From assembly GCA_029866965.1 (NCBI GenBank), contig CP123444.1:3042501-3106500 (forward strand): a stretch of 64,000 nucleotides of DNA, given 5' to 3'. The notes beneath the pieces were generated by a model. It was not told the origin of the DNA. It searched no databases and saw only the letters and a list, made by a program, of their open reading frames with translations. The first letter of the stretch is position 1. Each line of letters starts with the position of its first letter. The stretch is from Flavobacteriaceae bacterium YJPT1-3. GTDB lineage: Bacteria; Bacteroidota; Bacteroidia; Flavobacteriales; Flavobacteriaceae. The translations under genes were made by a program, and so were the position numbers. This document shows positions 51,377 to 62,595 of this stretch, piece by piece.

Positions 51377-52580
51377 GTAGAGATTCTTGTATCAGGGCGA
51401 AGATATCCTTAGCCACTTCCGCTTTGGTCTTCACTTCAAACGGTGTTTTAGCTCCATTCTTGTGGAAGACAGTAATTTTATTGGTGTCTTTACGGAATCC
51501 GGCACCCTTATCATTCAGCGAATTCAGCACAATCATGTCCAGATTCTTCCGTTTCAATTTGCCTTGCGCATGCTGTTCTTCATTTTCTGTCTCCAGGGCA
51601 AACCCTACCAAGAATTGCTCTTTTTTCAGTTGACCCATGCTGGCCAGGATATCCCGTGTAGGCTCCAGATCTATGGAGTGATACCCCTCTTTTTTCTTGA
51701 TCTTTTGCTCAGCTACGATAACCGGTTTATAGTCGGCGACTGCAGCAGCAGCAATGACAATATCCATATCCTCGTAGACTTCCATGACCTGAGTGTACAT
51801 CTCCTGCGAATCGGTCACCTTGATCAATTGGATAAAAGGATGGTTCACCCGTTCTGCTGAGGGACCGGAGATCAGCGTGACCTGGGCTCCAAGACGCGCC
51901 GCCTCATGCGCCAGGGCATAACCCATTTTTCCACTGCTGTGGTTGCCAATAAATCGTACCGGATCGATCGCTTCGTATGTGGGTCCGGCAGTGATCATGA
52001 GCTTCTTGCCGTAGAGGGGCATCTGCCCGAGTAGATGATCTTCTATAAAGGCGACGATATGTTCCGGTTCAGCCATACGTCCCGGACCGTGCAAACCACT
52101 GGCTAACTCTCCATGCTCCGCAGGAATTTGAATCAGCCCATGTTGTTCTAATTGATCAAAGGTTTGCTGCGTTGATGGATGCTCGTGCATGTCGAGATCC
52201 ATTGCGGGTGCAAAATAGACCGGGCATTTAGCCGACAGATAGGTCGCTAAAAGTAGATTGTCGCTAGTACCCGAGGCCATCTTAGCCAGGGTATTGGCGG
52301 TGGCCGGGGCTATAACGAAAAAATCGGCCCAGAGGCCGAGTTCTACGTGGTTATTCCATACTGCCCCATCTTCCTCTTCAGAAGTAAAAGAAGATAGCAC
52401 GGGATTTTTACTTAGGGTACTTAGGGTTAGCGGGGTCACAAAATCTTTAGCAGCAGGCGTCATGACGACGCGAACCTCTGCACCTTTTTTGATGAATTCA
52501 CGAACCAATGGTGCCGCTTTGTAAGCCGCTATTCCACCGGTCACCCCGAGTAAGACTTTTTTATCCTGAAGGACGGACAT
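51369..52580 (-). CDS. coaBC: bifunctional phosphopantothenoylcysteine decarboxylase/synthase
   Basis: This 403-residue protein has the CoaC half (VLLGVTGGIAAYKAAPLVREFIKKGAEV, PAMDLDMHEH) followed by the CoaB half (LMITAGPTYEAIDPVRFIGNHSSGKMGYALA, IVAAAAVADYKP, KIKKK). It makes 4'-phosphopantetheine precursors of CoA. Normal length. It starts 2 bp from rpoZ in the same operon. Confidence 0.95.
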   Translation of the reverse strand: MSVLQDKKVLLGVTGGIAAYKAAPLVREFIKKGAEVRVVMTPAAKDFVTPLTLSTLSKNPVLSSFTSEEEDGAVWNNHVELGLWADFFVIAPATANTLAKMASGTSDNLLLATYLSAKCPVYFAPAMDLDMHEHPSTQQTFDQLEQHGLIQIPAEHGELASGLHGPGRMAEPEHIVAFIEDHLLGQMPLYGKKLMITAGPTYEAIDPVRFIGNHSSGKMGYALAHEAARLGAQVTLISGPSAERVNHPFIQLIKVTDSQEMYTQVMEVYEDMDIVIAAAAVADYKPVIVAEQKIKKKEGYHSIDLEPTRDILASMGQLKKEQFLVGFALETENEEQHAQGKLKRKNLDMIVLNSLNDKGAGFRKDTNKITVFHKNGAKTPFEVKTKAEVAKDIFALIQESLHA

Positions 52581-52582
52581 GC

Positions 52583-52924
52583 TTACTCTCCCTTATCCTC
52601 GATATCCTGAGTGTTTCGGTGGTAGATCTTATCTTCTAACCACTCCTGAACAGCAAGTGCATGAGGCTTAGGAAGCTTTTCGTAAAATTTAGAAACCTCA
52701 ATCTGTTCCTTATTCTCGAAAATCTCCTCTAAACTGTCATTGTAGGTCGCAAACTCATCCAATTTCTCGAGTAATTCCTTTTTGATATCGCCATTGATTT
52801 GCGTCGCACGCTTGGCAATGATCGAAATAGCTTCGTAAATATTGTCGGTCGGTTTATCCACTAAATTCTTATCAATAGTGGTTGTATTCACGGGTGCATC
52901 AAGATCTCTAAAGTTCATAGTCAT
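52583..52924 (-). CDS. rpoZ: RNA polymerase omega subunit, Bacteroidota type (Rpb6)
   Basis: This 113-residue protein carries TGNIYEAI-like NIYEAISIIAKRATQINGDIKKELLEKLDEFATYNDSLEEIFENKEQIEVSKFYEKLPKPHALAVQEWL, typical of the divergent Bacteroidota omega/Rpb6 subunit that helps RNA polymerase assembly. Either ATG at 52924 (MTMNF) or 52918 (MNF) may start it. Between bamD and coaBC. Confidence 0.9.
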   Translation of the reverse strand: MTMNFRDLDAPVNTTTIDKNLVDKPTDNIYEAISIIAKRATQINGDIKKELLEKLDEFATYNDSLEEIFENKEQIEVSKFYEKLPKPHALAVQEWLEDKIYHRNTQDIEDKGE

Positions 52925-52932
52925 TCCTTTTA

Positions 52933-53745
52933 TTAAATGTAATCCTCCAATCTGGAGTTGATTTCTGCAAGTATTTTATCGGCTTGCTCGCGGTACTCTC
53001 CGTTGGGATAGTAACGCATCATGGTGGTGTATATTTCTTTGGCTTCTATCAAGCGTTCCTCCACAAGATAGGCAAAACTATTTATGGCGTATTCGTAAGC
53101 CGCTTCCAGTTTGTAATAAAAAGCACCTTCGCGATAGGGTGAGCCGGGATATTCCGAAATGAAATTATCCAACGCTTTGATCGCTACCGGAGGTGAAATG
53201 ATCTCCACCTTATGATACTGTTTTGCTATTTCGTAAGCTTTCTTTTCTAACTTGGTTTGCAATTCTGCCACAGCGGCATTGGCTTCATCCAGGTACTCTG
53301 ACTCTTGGTAGCGGTTGATGAATTCCTGCAAACGGGCTATTCCCTTTTCTGTTTCTTCCTGATCCAACGTGTAGCGCGGGGAGTTATAATAGAAACTCAT
53401 CCCGGCCTTAAAGGAAGCTTCCTCGGCTTTCGTACTCTGTGGATAACTCTTTTCAAAGCGATCAAACTGATAACTGGAAAGCAGATAATCGCTCAGTTGA
53501 TAATAGGTATCAGCGTACATGTACATTACGCGTTCCGCTTGAGGTCTACCACGGTAACTGGGTACGATCTGTTCCCAAAGACGTAAGGCTTTCTTGTATT
53601 TGCCTTGTTGATAAAGAGAATCTGCAAAGGTGTATTTCTCGCCAATATCATCAGACTTCAGCACCTCTTGATAAGGGCTACAGGAAGTCAGCGACAGGGC
53701 AAAACACGCGATAACAAACAGGGGACGAATCACTTTCAAAAACAT
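52933..53745 (-). CDS. bamD: outer-membrane assembly lipoprotein BamD
   Basis: ATG 53745 (MFLKVIRPLF) gives 270 residues with lipobox Leu-Thr-Ser-Cys. TPR-like repeats follow (YQQGKYKKALRLWEQIVPSYRGRP, FRYSYPQSTKAEEASFKAGMSFY, FINRYQESEYLDEANAAVAEL, YYPNGEYREQADKILAEINSRL). BamD works with BamA in inserting outer-membrane beta-barrels. It heads the bamD-rpoZ-coaBC-porD operon. Confidence 0.92.
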   Translation of the reverse strand: MFLKVIRPLFVIACFALSLTSCSPYQEVLKSDDIGEKYTFADSLYQQGKYKKALRLWEQIVPSYRGRPQAERVMYMYADTYYQLSDYLLSSYQFDRFEKSYPQSTKAEEASFKAGMSFYYNSPRYTLDQEETEKGIARLQEFINRYQESEYLDEANAAVAELQTKLEKKAYEIAKQYHKVEIISPPVAIKALDNFISEYPGSPYREGAFYYKLEAAYEYAINSFAYLVEERLIEAKEIYTTMMRYYPNGEYREQADKILAEINSRLEDYI

Positions 53746-53847
53746 CGTGCAAAAATACAGTTTTAAATGAGATAACAAAAAAGAAATTCTAAGACGAAAG
53801 TAGCTTTATCTCTAAGGAAAGAAAAGCACTTGTGAAAGATTTAACGA

Positions 53848-54732
53848 CTAAGAACTGAATGGCTTAAAGGCATCGCGAAGTTGCTCCTTCAAGGGCGGAG
53901 TTGCCTGGACTAAGGGTAAACGAACTCCAGCCGATCCTATCCCTTGAATCTCAAGCAGAGCTTTAATTCCCGAAGGGTTTCCTTCCGCAAAGATAATATC
54001 GATCAGGGGCATCAAATCAAAATGAAGTTGATAGGCCTTTGACGGCTGATCTCCTTCCAATCCCATTCGTATCATATCGCTAAATGGTCGCGGTACGCCC
54101 TGACCGATCACCGAGATCACCCCATCTCCTCCAGCGGAGACTAAAGGCAAGGCTAACATATCGTCTCCGGAAATCACCATAAAGTCGCGAGGTCGATCGG
54201 CCAACAATCGAAGTACCTGAGTCATATCGCCAGCAGCCTCCTTGATTCCGATAATATGGTCAAAGGCATGAGCCAGACGCAGTACGGTGGCAGGAAGCAT
54301 ATTGCTTCCGGTACGCGAAGGAACGTTGTACAGCACTAGGGGTTTAGAAGTCGCTTCAGCAACCGCCTTGTAATGCTGGAAAATCCCTTCTTGAGACGGT
54401 CGGTTATAATAAGGGGAAACCGAGAGAATGGCATCGAAGGCAGAGAGATCCCGACGCTTCAGTTCATCAATCACCTGCTGGGTGTTATTCCCTCCCACGC
54501 CTAGAACAAGAGGCAGTTGTCCTCCGGCTTTTTGAACCACCTGTTGGATAACGCGATCTTTCTCATCCGCAGTGAGTGTAGCACTTTCACCGGTGGTGCC
54601 CAGCACCACTAAATAATCAACTCCACCCTGAATACAGTGATCAACAAGTTGATTTAAGGCCTCTAGATCCAGAGCACCCTGTGCATCAAATGGAGTGATT
54701 AGGGCTACTCCGGTCCCTCTTAACTGTTGCAT
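53848..54732 (-). CDS. dapA: 4-hydroxy-tetrahydrodipicolinate synthase
   Basis: This 294-residue TIM-barrel aldolase shows GTGVALITPFDAQG, VLGTTGESATLTADEKDRVI, YYNRPSQEGIFQHYKAVAEA, VLYNVPSRTG (Tyr) and IIGIKEAAGDMTQV (Schiff-base Lys). It condenses pyruvate with aspartate semialdehyde for lysine and peptidoglycan. Its start overlaps the DUF6913 gene stop by one base, indicating translational coupling. Confidence 0.95.
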   Translation of the reverse strand: MQQLRGTGVALITPFDAQGALDLEALNQLVDHCIQGGVDYLVVLGTTGESATLTADEKDRVIQQVVQKAGGQLPLVLGVGGNNTQQVIDELKRRDLSAFDAILSVSPYYNRPSQEGIFQHYKAVAEATSKPLVLYNVPSRTGSNMLPATVLRLAHAFDHIIGIKEAAGDMTQVLRLLADRPRDFMVISGDDMLALPLVSAGGDGVISVIGQGVPRPFSDMIRMGLEGDQPSKAYQLHFDLMPLIDIIFAEGNPSGIKALLEIQGIGSAGVRLPLVQATPPLKEQLRDAFKPFSS

Positions 54733-55253
54733 TATGCGATTCGCTTCAAAATTTTTAAGTACTTGATCAGTTCGGTTTCAAAGGTCTCCAGCTTTTGAAG
54801 GGGCGTGTCAATGACCAGATCGTTCAATGGATAGGTCTGCAGTGGAAATCCGGCCTTGAACTTGGCCCGACTCGTTCCGGCTATGTAGATCAGAGACAGG
54901 TCTTCCTGCGTAAAAAAATTGACCAGTAGGTCAAAGGGTTCAGCAGTGAATTCCTCCAGCTCAGTATCTTTAAGCTGTCCTTTCCAGCCAATGACATCGT
55001 CATCAAAACTGATGGCGCGCATCTGCATCATTTCAGGGATGTCCTGAACGTAGCAACACACCTTACAATAGCGATCGTCACCTTTGATCTTACGGGCCAT
55101 TTCCCAGAGTCGGTCAATGTCATTAAACTGACGCGCATCTACCAAAAAACCAATCGAACGGATACGGCCCGAACCCTCCTGCTCTGGCGGACTGTCAAGC
55201 ACACGCTCCAGACTTCTTTTGATGGATTTTCGTTTGAATGCGTCTAAAAACAT
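54732..55253 (-). CDS. DUF6913 protein
   Basis: This 173-residue cytosolic protein of the Bacteroidota DUF6913 family has an N-terminal basic helix (FKRKSIKRSLERVL), RSIGFLVDARQFNDIDRLWEMARK, VCCYVQDIPEMMQM, PFDLLVNFFTQEDLSLIYIAGTSRAKFKAGF. It usually lies with dapA and ligA. Its function is unknown. Confidence 0.85.
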   Translation of the reverse strand: MFLDAFKRKSIKRSLERVLDSPPEQEGSGRIRSIGFLVDARQFNDIDRLWEMARKIKGDDRYCKVCCYVQDIPEMMQMRAISFDDDVIGWKGQLKDTELEEFTAEPFDLLVNFFTQEDLSLIYIAGTSRAKFKAGFPLQTYPLNDLVIDTPLQKLETFETELIKYLKILKRIA

Positions 55254-55299
55254 TTACCTTTAACCTTTAGGCAAATGTACTCAAATTCGTAGCACAAAA

Positions 55300-56082
55300 A
55301 TGATATCCAAGCCGGCTGTTTTTCTTTTTCGATTCGGGATGCTCTTACTGCTGATTGCAAGTATCACCTCCTGTAAACGTAGTGTATTCTCTCTTTCCCA
55401 GGTGAAAGCTGAACAACTAAAAATAGCTGACTCGCTGGAAGCCGATTCCCGCATTTCAGAGTTCATTGAGCCCTACAAGAAAGCGGTCGATCGGGAAATG
55501 GATAGTGTGCTGGCTTACGCTCCCCGTACCCTGAGTAAGAATGAGAGCCCCTACAATACACCCTTGGGAAACATGATGGCCGATGCCGTTTATGAAATGG
55601 CCAATCCCATTTTCAGGCTGCGTACCGGAAAAGACATGGATGCGGTACTCTTCAATCATGGCGGTATACGATCGGATATCAATCAGGGCCCTGTAACTAC
55701 GCGTACCGCCTACGAGATCATGCCTTTTGAGAATATATTGGTAGTGGCTCGCTTAAACGGAACTCAAATGCAGGAAATGGTCGACTATCTGGCCTATGGA
55801 AGAGCTCATCCCTTTACCGGACTTCGCTTGCGTTTGGATGCGGAAGGCGGAACGATAACCGAGGCCCTTGTGAATGGGGAACCTATTCAGCCCGATAGAG
55901 ACTATTGGGTCTGCACCAGTGATTACCTGGTCAACGGTGGAGACAGGATGACCTTCCTCACAAAGACGGAAGAAATTCACGATCTTAATTATAAGGTAAG
56001 AAATGCCCTCATTGACTATTTTAAGAAACACGATACGATCGCTCCGGTGCGGGACGATCGTTTTTTAGCCCAGCTCCCATGA
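55300..56082 (+). CDS. 5'-nucleotidase C-terminal domain lipoprotein
   Basis: This 260-residue protein has lipobox Ile-Thr-Ser-Cys at about 25, then the C-terminal substrate-binding domain of 5'-nucleotidase (UshA/SusE-like): SPYNTPLGNMMADAV, FNHGGIRSDINQGPVTTRTAYEIMPFEN, VARLNGTQMQEMVDYL, YLVNGGDRM. The catalytic metallophosphatase domain lies in the next gene, which overlaps by 4 bp. The two together form a split nucleotidase. Confidence 0.88.
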   Translation: MISKPAVFLFRFGMLLLLIASITSCKRSVFSLSQVKAEQLKIADSLEADSRISEFIEPYKKAVDREMDSVLAYAPRTLSKNESPYNTPLGNMMADAVYEMANPIFRLRTGKDMDAVLFNHGGIRSDINQGPVTTRTAYEIMPFENILVVARLNGTQMQEMVDYLAYGRAHPFTGLRLRLDAEGGTITEALVNGEPIQPDRDYWVCTSDYLVNGGDRMTFLTKTEEIHDLNYKVRNALIDYFKKHDTIAPVRDDRFLAQLP

Positions 56083-57002
56083 AAAGAAGAACTTTCCTCA
56101 AGCAAACGGCCGCCACCTCTGCTCTGGTTGGATTTGGCGGACTGGCCAGCTCTTTCGCATTTAAGGAGACTTTTCAACCTTCGTACTCCAAACACATTAC
56201 CCTACTACACACCAACGACGTGCACAGTCATATCGAACCCTTTCCGACCAATGACGCTCAGTTTCCCGGTCAGGGCGGCGCCGCACAACGCTTAACTCTT
56301 ATCGAGGCCATCCGGAAAGAGAATCCAAACACTCTATTGCTGGATGCTGGCGATATTTTTCAAGGCACTCCTTATTTCAATTTTTACGGTGGCGAACTCG
56401 AATTTAAGCTAATGAGCATGATGGGCTACGACGCGGCGACTTTAGGAAATCACGATTTTGACAATGGAGTCGACGGACTTTTTGCGCAAACGCCTCACGC
56501 CCAATTCGATCTGATCACGGCCAATTATGATTTTTCGAATACGATCATGGATGGAAAGACGATACCGCATCGGGTGTTTGAAAAAGACGGGGTACGCATC
56601 GGCGTTTTCGGACTGGGAATTCAGCTCGAGGGGCTCGTCAATAAGCGCATGTATAAGGAAACCCGTTATCTCGATCCTGTAGCGATCGCCCAGGATCAAT
56701 CCCGTATTTTAAAGGAAGAACAGCGCTGTGATCTCGTCATCTGCCTCTCCCATCTAGGATACCACTACCAACATGATAAAATTGACGACCTCAAACTGGC
56801 CGCGGCCACAGAGTATATTGATCTCATCATCGGCGGTCATACCCATACTTTTTTACCCAAACCCACCGTAACCAAAAACCGAAAAGGGCAAAATGTCCTG
56901 GTCAATCAGGTAGGCTGGGCCGGGGTGAATATGGGACGGGTAGACTTCTATTTTGAAGAAGGATCAACGGCATCGACTAAGAGTACGACCATTATCGTTT
57001 AA
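56079..57002 (+). CDS. 5'-nucleotidase-type metallophosphatase, Tat-exported
   Basis: This 307-residue protein starts MKRRTFLKQTAATSALVGFGG, a canonical Tat signal. The metallophosphoesterase motifs are LLHTNDVHSHIEP (D-x-H), LLDAGDIFQGTPYFN (GD), TLGNHDFDNGVDG (GNHD) and IIGGHTHTFL (GHTH). It ends where the UshA catalytic domain ends, leaving the binding domain in the upstream gene. Acts on nucleotides in the periplasm (inference). Confidence 0.9.
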   Translation: MKRRTFLKQTAATSALVGFGGLASSFAFKETFQPSYSKHITLLHTNDVHSHIEPFPTNDAQFPGQGGAAQRLTLIEAIRKENPNTLLLDAGDIFQGTPYFNFYGGELEFKLMSMMGYDAATLGNHDFDNGVDGLFAQTPHAQFDLITANYDFSNTIMDGKTIPHRVFEKDGVRIGVFGLGIQLEGLVNKRMYKETRYLDPVAIAQDQSRILKEEQRCDLVICLSHLGYHYQHDKIDDLKLAAATEYIDLIIGGHTHTFLPKPTVTKNRKGQNVLVNQVGWAGVNMGRVDFYFEEGSTASTKSTTIIV

Positions 57003-57090
57003 GGCTTTGACAATTTTTTAACCTTTACGGTGTAAGGATTTCTTATCGAATACGATTTAAGCGATAAGTAATAACTATTAAAACCTTACC

Positions 57091-57510
57091 ATGAAAACAG
57101 TTAAAAAATACCTTCCCCTGATCTTACGACTAGCAGTGGCCGTAATACTTATCCAAACCCTGCGCTTTAAGCTTACCGCACATCCGGACAGTGTGTATAT
57201 TTTTGAGCAATTGAGCGTTGAACCCTATGGACGGATCGCCACAGGAATACTTGAATTGATCACCGGAATTTTGATCTTAATCCCCAGAACCGCCTGGTTG
57301 GGAGCCACACTCGCCTTAGGTATACTTGGTGGTGCTCTATTTTCTCACTTGACCATACTGGGCATTCAAGTGCCGTACAACGGAAGTCTGGATGGGGGTC
57401 AACTCTTTTTTACTGCCTTGATCACTTTTGTTCTAAGCGCCATCGTGCTTTATCAAAATCGAAGGGCTATTCCTTTTTTAGGCGCTCGATTTTCAACAAA
57501 AGTGGCCTAA
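57091..57510 (+). CDS. DoxX-like membrane protein
   Basis: This 139-residue protein has four helices: LILRLAVAVILIQTLRFKL, the RIATGILELITGILILIPRTAWLGATLALGILGGALFSHLTI region and FTALITFVLSAIVLY. This resembles the DoxX family. It is convergent with ligA and their stops abut without a gap (57510/57511), so transcripts must overlap. Confidence 0.75.
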   Translation: MKTVKKYLPLILRLAVAVILIQTLRFKLTAHPDSVYIFEQLSVEPYGRIATGILELITGILILIPRTAWLGATLALGILGGALFSHLTILGIQVPYNGSLDGGQLFFTALITFVLSAIVLYQNRRAIPFLGARFSTKVA

Positions 57511-59532
<2,022 letters not shown>

Positions 59533-59575
59533 TTAATCAAGCTGGAAAGATTATCCATACGGCAAAGAAAAGTTC

Positions 59576-60178
59576 TTAGGTATCTTCCAGATCGAGCCAC
59601 TTGGTCACTGGCACTGCCAGGTAGGACTCCATCTGTGTAAGCAGACCGGCCACTGTGGTATCCACCAACAGCAGTGCTGCATTCTCCGGTTTTAAAAAGC
59701 CCACTTCCACCATCTGCTTCAGCTGCGCCAAAAGCGGGTCGAAGAAACCGTTGATGTTGAGCAGTCCGATGGGTTTTTGATGCAAGCCAAGTTGAGACCA
59801 GGTGATGATTTCAAAAAGCTCTTCTAAGGTGCCAAATCCGCCGGGTAGGGTGATGAACGCATCGCTACGCTCATGCATGATCATTTTTCGTTCATGCATA
59901 TTCTCAGTGACAATCAACTCCTGTAGCTCGAGGTGAACCACCTCTTTGGTTTTGAGAAAATCAGGAATGATGCCAATGACCTTCCCTCCTGCATCTAAGG
60001 TACTCTGTGCCACTGCTCCCATGACACCGATCTTGCTCCCGCCATAGACCAGAAAGCGATCCGATTGGGCCAATTCAGTGCCTAACGAACGTGCAGCTGC
60101 TAAAATATCGGAATCCCTACCGGGGCTGCTCCCGCAAAAAACACAGATGGATTTTAGGGTATTGGTTTTTTTACTCAT
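59576..60178 (-). CDS. LOG family protein (TIGR00730)
   Basis: This 200-residue Rossmann-fold protein has ICVFCGSSPGRD, GGSKIGVMGAVAQS and the nucleotide-hydrolase signature PGGFGTLEELFEIITWSQLG. LOG proteins cleave the ribose-base bond of cytokinin or purine nucleoside monophosphates. Its start overlaps the prmC stop by 8 bp, indicating an operon. Confidence 0.9.
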   Translation of the reverse strand: MSKKTNTLKSICVFCGSSPGRDSDILAAARSLGTELAQSDRFLVYGGSKIGVMGAVAQSTLDAGGKVIGIIPDFLKTKEVVHLELQELIVTENMHERKMIMHERSDAFITLPGGFGTLEELFEIITWSQLGLHQKPIGLLNINGFFDPLLAQLKQMVEVGFLKPENAALLLVDTTVAGLLTQMESYLAVPVTKWLDLEDT

Positions 60179-61025
60179 GGAATTTAGCTTTTATCATTCG
60201 GTCTTTCCCAAACATATCCTGGCGCAGTTCGACCCTTGAAAAACCGTGTTCACGCAAGAGCGCGACCGTTTCCGCACCCAGATATTCATTGATCTCGAGG
60301 TATAAGGCGCCATCTTCCGCAAGGCTTTGTCGTGCCAATTGAGCCAGTTGACGGTAATAGCGTAACGGATCTTCATCACTAACAAAGAGGGCCGAATGTG
60401 GCTCGTAGGCCATCACGTTTTGGTGCATATGTTCCTGATCCTGGACGCGTACATAAGGAGGATTGGAAACGATCACATCATAAGATTCACCCAAGGACTG
60501 AAGTTCAAAGAGATCATCTTCCAAAAATTTAATCTCCACTTTATTGCGCTGCGCATTTTGCCGGGCCACCTCCAGCGCACGGGGTGAAATATCTAGGGCA
60601 TGCATCTGCATCGCAGGACATCGCACCGCCAGGCTAATAGCAATACATCCTGAGCCGGTACCTACATCCAGGACTTTTTTAGAAGTGCTTGGTTGTCCCT
60701 CATCCTGAATGATCCAGCTGACCAGATCTTCGGTTTCCGGACGTGGAATCAATACGCCTTCACTGACGTAGAACTGCAGTCCAAAGAATTCCGTCTGACC
60801 CAAAATATACTGCAGAGGTTCTGCGTTGGCGAGCCGTTCGAGGGCTGCCAGTATCGGATCTAGTTTTTCCGTAGGGAGAGTTTGCTTTCGCGAAAGCGCT
60901 ACTTCAATGCGCTGCTGTTTTGTGATGACTTCTAACAAGCGGTAAAAGAGAGAATCCCGCTCCTCCTTAGGATAAAGAGGCTCCAGGCGATCGTCAAATT
61001 GAGCTTTCAGCTCTGCATAGGTCAT
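60171..61025 (-). CDS. prmC: release-factor glutamine methyltransferase PrmC
   Basis: This 284-residue protein has an N-terminal helical release-factor-binding domain and a SAM domain: VLDVGTGSGCIAISLA, DISPRALEVARQNAQ and the catalytic NPPY in VIVSNPPYVRVQ. It methylates the GGQ glutamine of RF1/RF2. It overlaps the GNAT gene by 4 bp. The palindrome at 60884 encodes LSRK. Confidence 0.94.
   Translation of the reverse strand: MTYAELKAQFDDRLEPLYPKEERDSLFYRLLEVITKQQRIEVALSRKQTLPTEKLDPILAALERLANAEPLQYILGQTEFFGLQFYVSEGVLIPRPETEDLVSWIIQDEGQPSTSKKVLDVGTGSGCIAISLAVRCPAMQMHALDISPRALEVARQNAQRNKVEIKFLEDDLFELQSLGESYDVIVSNPPYVRVQDQEHMHQNVMAYEPHSALFVSDEDPLRYYRQLAQLARQSLAEDGALYLEINEYLGAETVALLREHGFSRVELRQDMFGKDRMIKAKFHE
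60884..60897. repeat. GCTTTCGCGAAAGC palindrome (exact)
   Basis: Lies inside prmC and is read as LSRK. Confidence 0.95.
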
Positions 61026-61513
61026 ACCGACAGGCTTTTGAGCATATGCACCGGACAGGAGAAATGCCCGGTATCTCCCATAGGTCCATCGATATAAGTG
61101 AAGCCCGTTTTTTTATACAATTCCTGAGCATCCTTCATATAGGGCATGGTTTCCAGATACACCTGTTCGTAACCAAAGGCTTTTGCCTGATCCAGGCAGC
61201 GTTGCATCATGACTTTCCCGAGTCCACGACCCCGGGCCTGTGGACTGAAATACATTTTCTGTAACTCACAGACATTGCCCTCGTAATTCGCCAATTGAGC
61301 GATTCCCGCCCCGCCAATGAGTTGGCCATTCTCCTCCACCACAAAATAAATGGCTCGGGGCTCATCGTAGGTTTCGTACATCGCGTCCAGGGCTTCATCG
61401 GCGTAGGCCGTGCCCACTTTAGGTACGCCCAGCTCGATCAAAACCTCCCGTACCATTCGGGCGACGGCTTCGTTATCGGCTTTTTCAATAGGACGGATCA
61501 GCGCTTTTTCCAT
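61022..61513 (-). CDS. GNAT N-acetyltransferase
   Basis: ATG 61513 (MEKALIRPIEKADN) gives 163 residues. The acetyl-CoA site is LQKMYFSPQARGRGLGKVMMQRCL (R/Q-x-x-G-x-G), and the C-terminus has ELYKKTGFTYIDGPMGDTGHFSCPV. The substrate is unknown. It heads the GNAT-prmC-LOG operon. Its start lies 26 bp from the divergent ribD start. Confidence 0.88.
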   Translation of the reverse strand: MEKALIRPIEKADNEAVARMVREVLIELGVPKVGTAYADEALDAMYETYDEPRAIYFVVEENGQLIGGAGIAQLANYEGNVCELQKMYFSPQARGRGLGKVMMQRCLDQAKAFGYEQVYLETMPYMKDAQELYKKTGFTYIDGPMGDTGHFSCPVHMLKSLSV

Positions 61514-61539
61514 GGGGAGAATAGTGGTACTTTTACGGG

Positions 61540-62595
61540 GTGAAGATACATCAAAAGTACATTTCGCGCTGCCTGGAATTGGCAAAAAAAGGCCTGATCG
61601 CAGCCCGTCCCAATCCATCTGTAGGCTGTGTAATAGTGCATGACGACCACATCATTGGAGAGGGTTACACCAGCCCTTATGGCGGACCTCATGCGGAGGT
61701 CAATGCCATTCAATCGGTACAACAACAGGAGCTTCTGGCGGCAAGCACGCTCTACGTTTCTTTAGAGCCCTGCAATCATTTTGGCAAAACCCCGCCCTGT
61801 ACTGATCTGATCCTGGCCAAAGGGCTGAAAAAAGTCGTCGTAGGCACCACCGATCCCCATGCTAAAGTAGCCGGCACCGGGATCGCCAAACTCATGGCAT
61901 CGGGCTGCGAGGTCATTGTGGGTGTCCTCGAGCAGGAATGTCAGGAGATGAATAGACGGTTCTTTTGCTTCCATCAGAAGCAACGCCCCTATATAGTCTT
62001 AAAATGGGCCCAGAGTCGGGACGGGTATTTGAGTCCGCGGCACCAAAAACCGGGTGAACCCCATTGGATCACCAATTCCTATTCGCGTCAGCTGGTGCAC
62101 CAATGGCGATCAGAAGAACAAGCCATATTGGTAGGGGCCGCTACGGTCTTGAAAGACAATCCCTCACTCACCGTTCGTGACTGGTCAGGCCCCTCTCCAT
62201 TGCGGATCATCCTGGCACCACAGCAGCTGCTTCCTTTAGATGCTGCTCTATTTAAGGACAAGGTAGACACCTTATTGTTTTCCAACGTTCATCAGCAGAA
62301 TGAAGTGCCGGAATCTTGTACCCTCCTCCCCTGGCCCGAATCGACCACTGATCTTGGCTATTTAATGGAAGAGCTCCATAGCCGTCATATACTCTCTCTT
62401 TTTGTGGAAGGTGGAGCACAGACCCTTAAGGCTTTTATTAATCAGGACCTGTGGGATGAAATGCGGGTTTTGGAAGGACCTGTAGTCTTTCACGACGGAC
62501 TGCAAGCGCCACAAGCGAAAGGATATTTGACAAAATCCACGGAGGTGGAAGGAGATCGTATCGATTGGTACCGCAAGGCAAAGCGTTATGATTAA
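61540..62595 (+). CDS. ribD: bifunctional diaminohydroxyphosphoribosylaminopyrimidine deaminase/reductase
   Basis: GTG 61540 gives 351 residues (MKIHQKYISRCLELA). The deaminase zinc site is GGPHAEVNAI and LEPCNHFGKTPPCTDLI; the reductase half starts near residue 146 (RPYIVLKWAQSRDGYLS) and includes LFVEGGAQTLKAFI. It carries out the second and third steps of riboflavin synthesis. It overlaps the HAD gene by 8 bp. Confidence 0.94.
   Translation: MKIHQKYISRCLELAKKGLIAARPNPSVGCVIVHDDHIIGEGYTSPYGGPHAEVNAIQSVQQQELLAASTLYVSLEPCNHFGKTPPCTDLILAKGLKKVVVGTTDPHAKVAGTGIAKLMASGCEVIVGVLEQECQEMNRRFFCFHQKQRPYIVLKWAQSRDGYLSPRHQKPGEPHWITNSYSRQLVHQWRSEEQAILVGAATVLKDNPSLTVRDWSGPSPLRIILAPQQLLPLDAALFKDKVDTLLFSNVHQQNEVPESCTLLPWPESTTDLGYLMEELHSRHILSLFVEGGAQTLKAFINQDLWDEMRVLEGPVVFHDGLQAPQAKGYLTKSTEVEGDRIDWYRKAKRYD

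Noticed and set aside
61700-61990. Minus-strand frames inside ribD and other genes
   Set aside because: They are shadows of well-supported genes with conserved motifs on the other strand.
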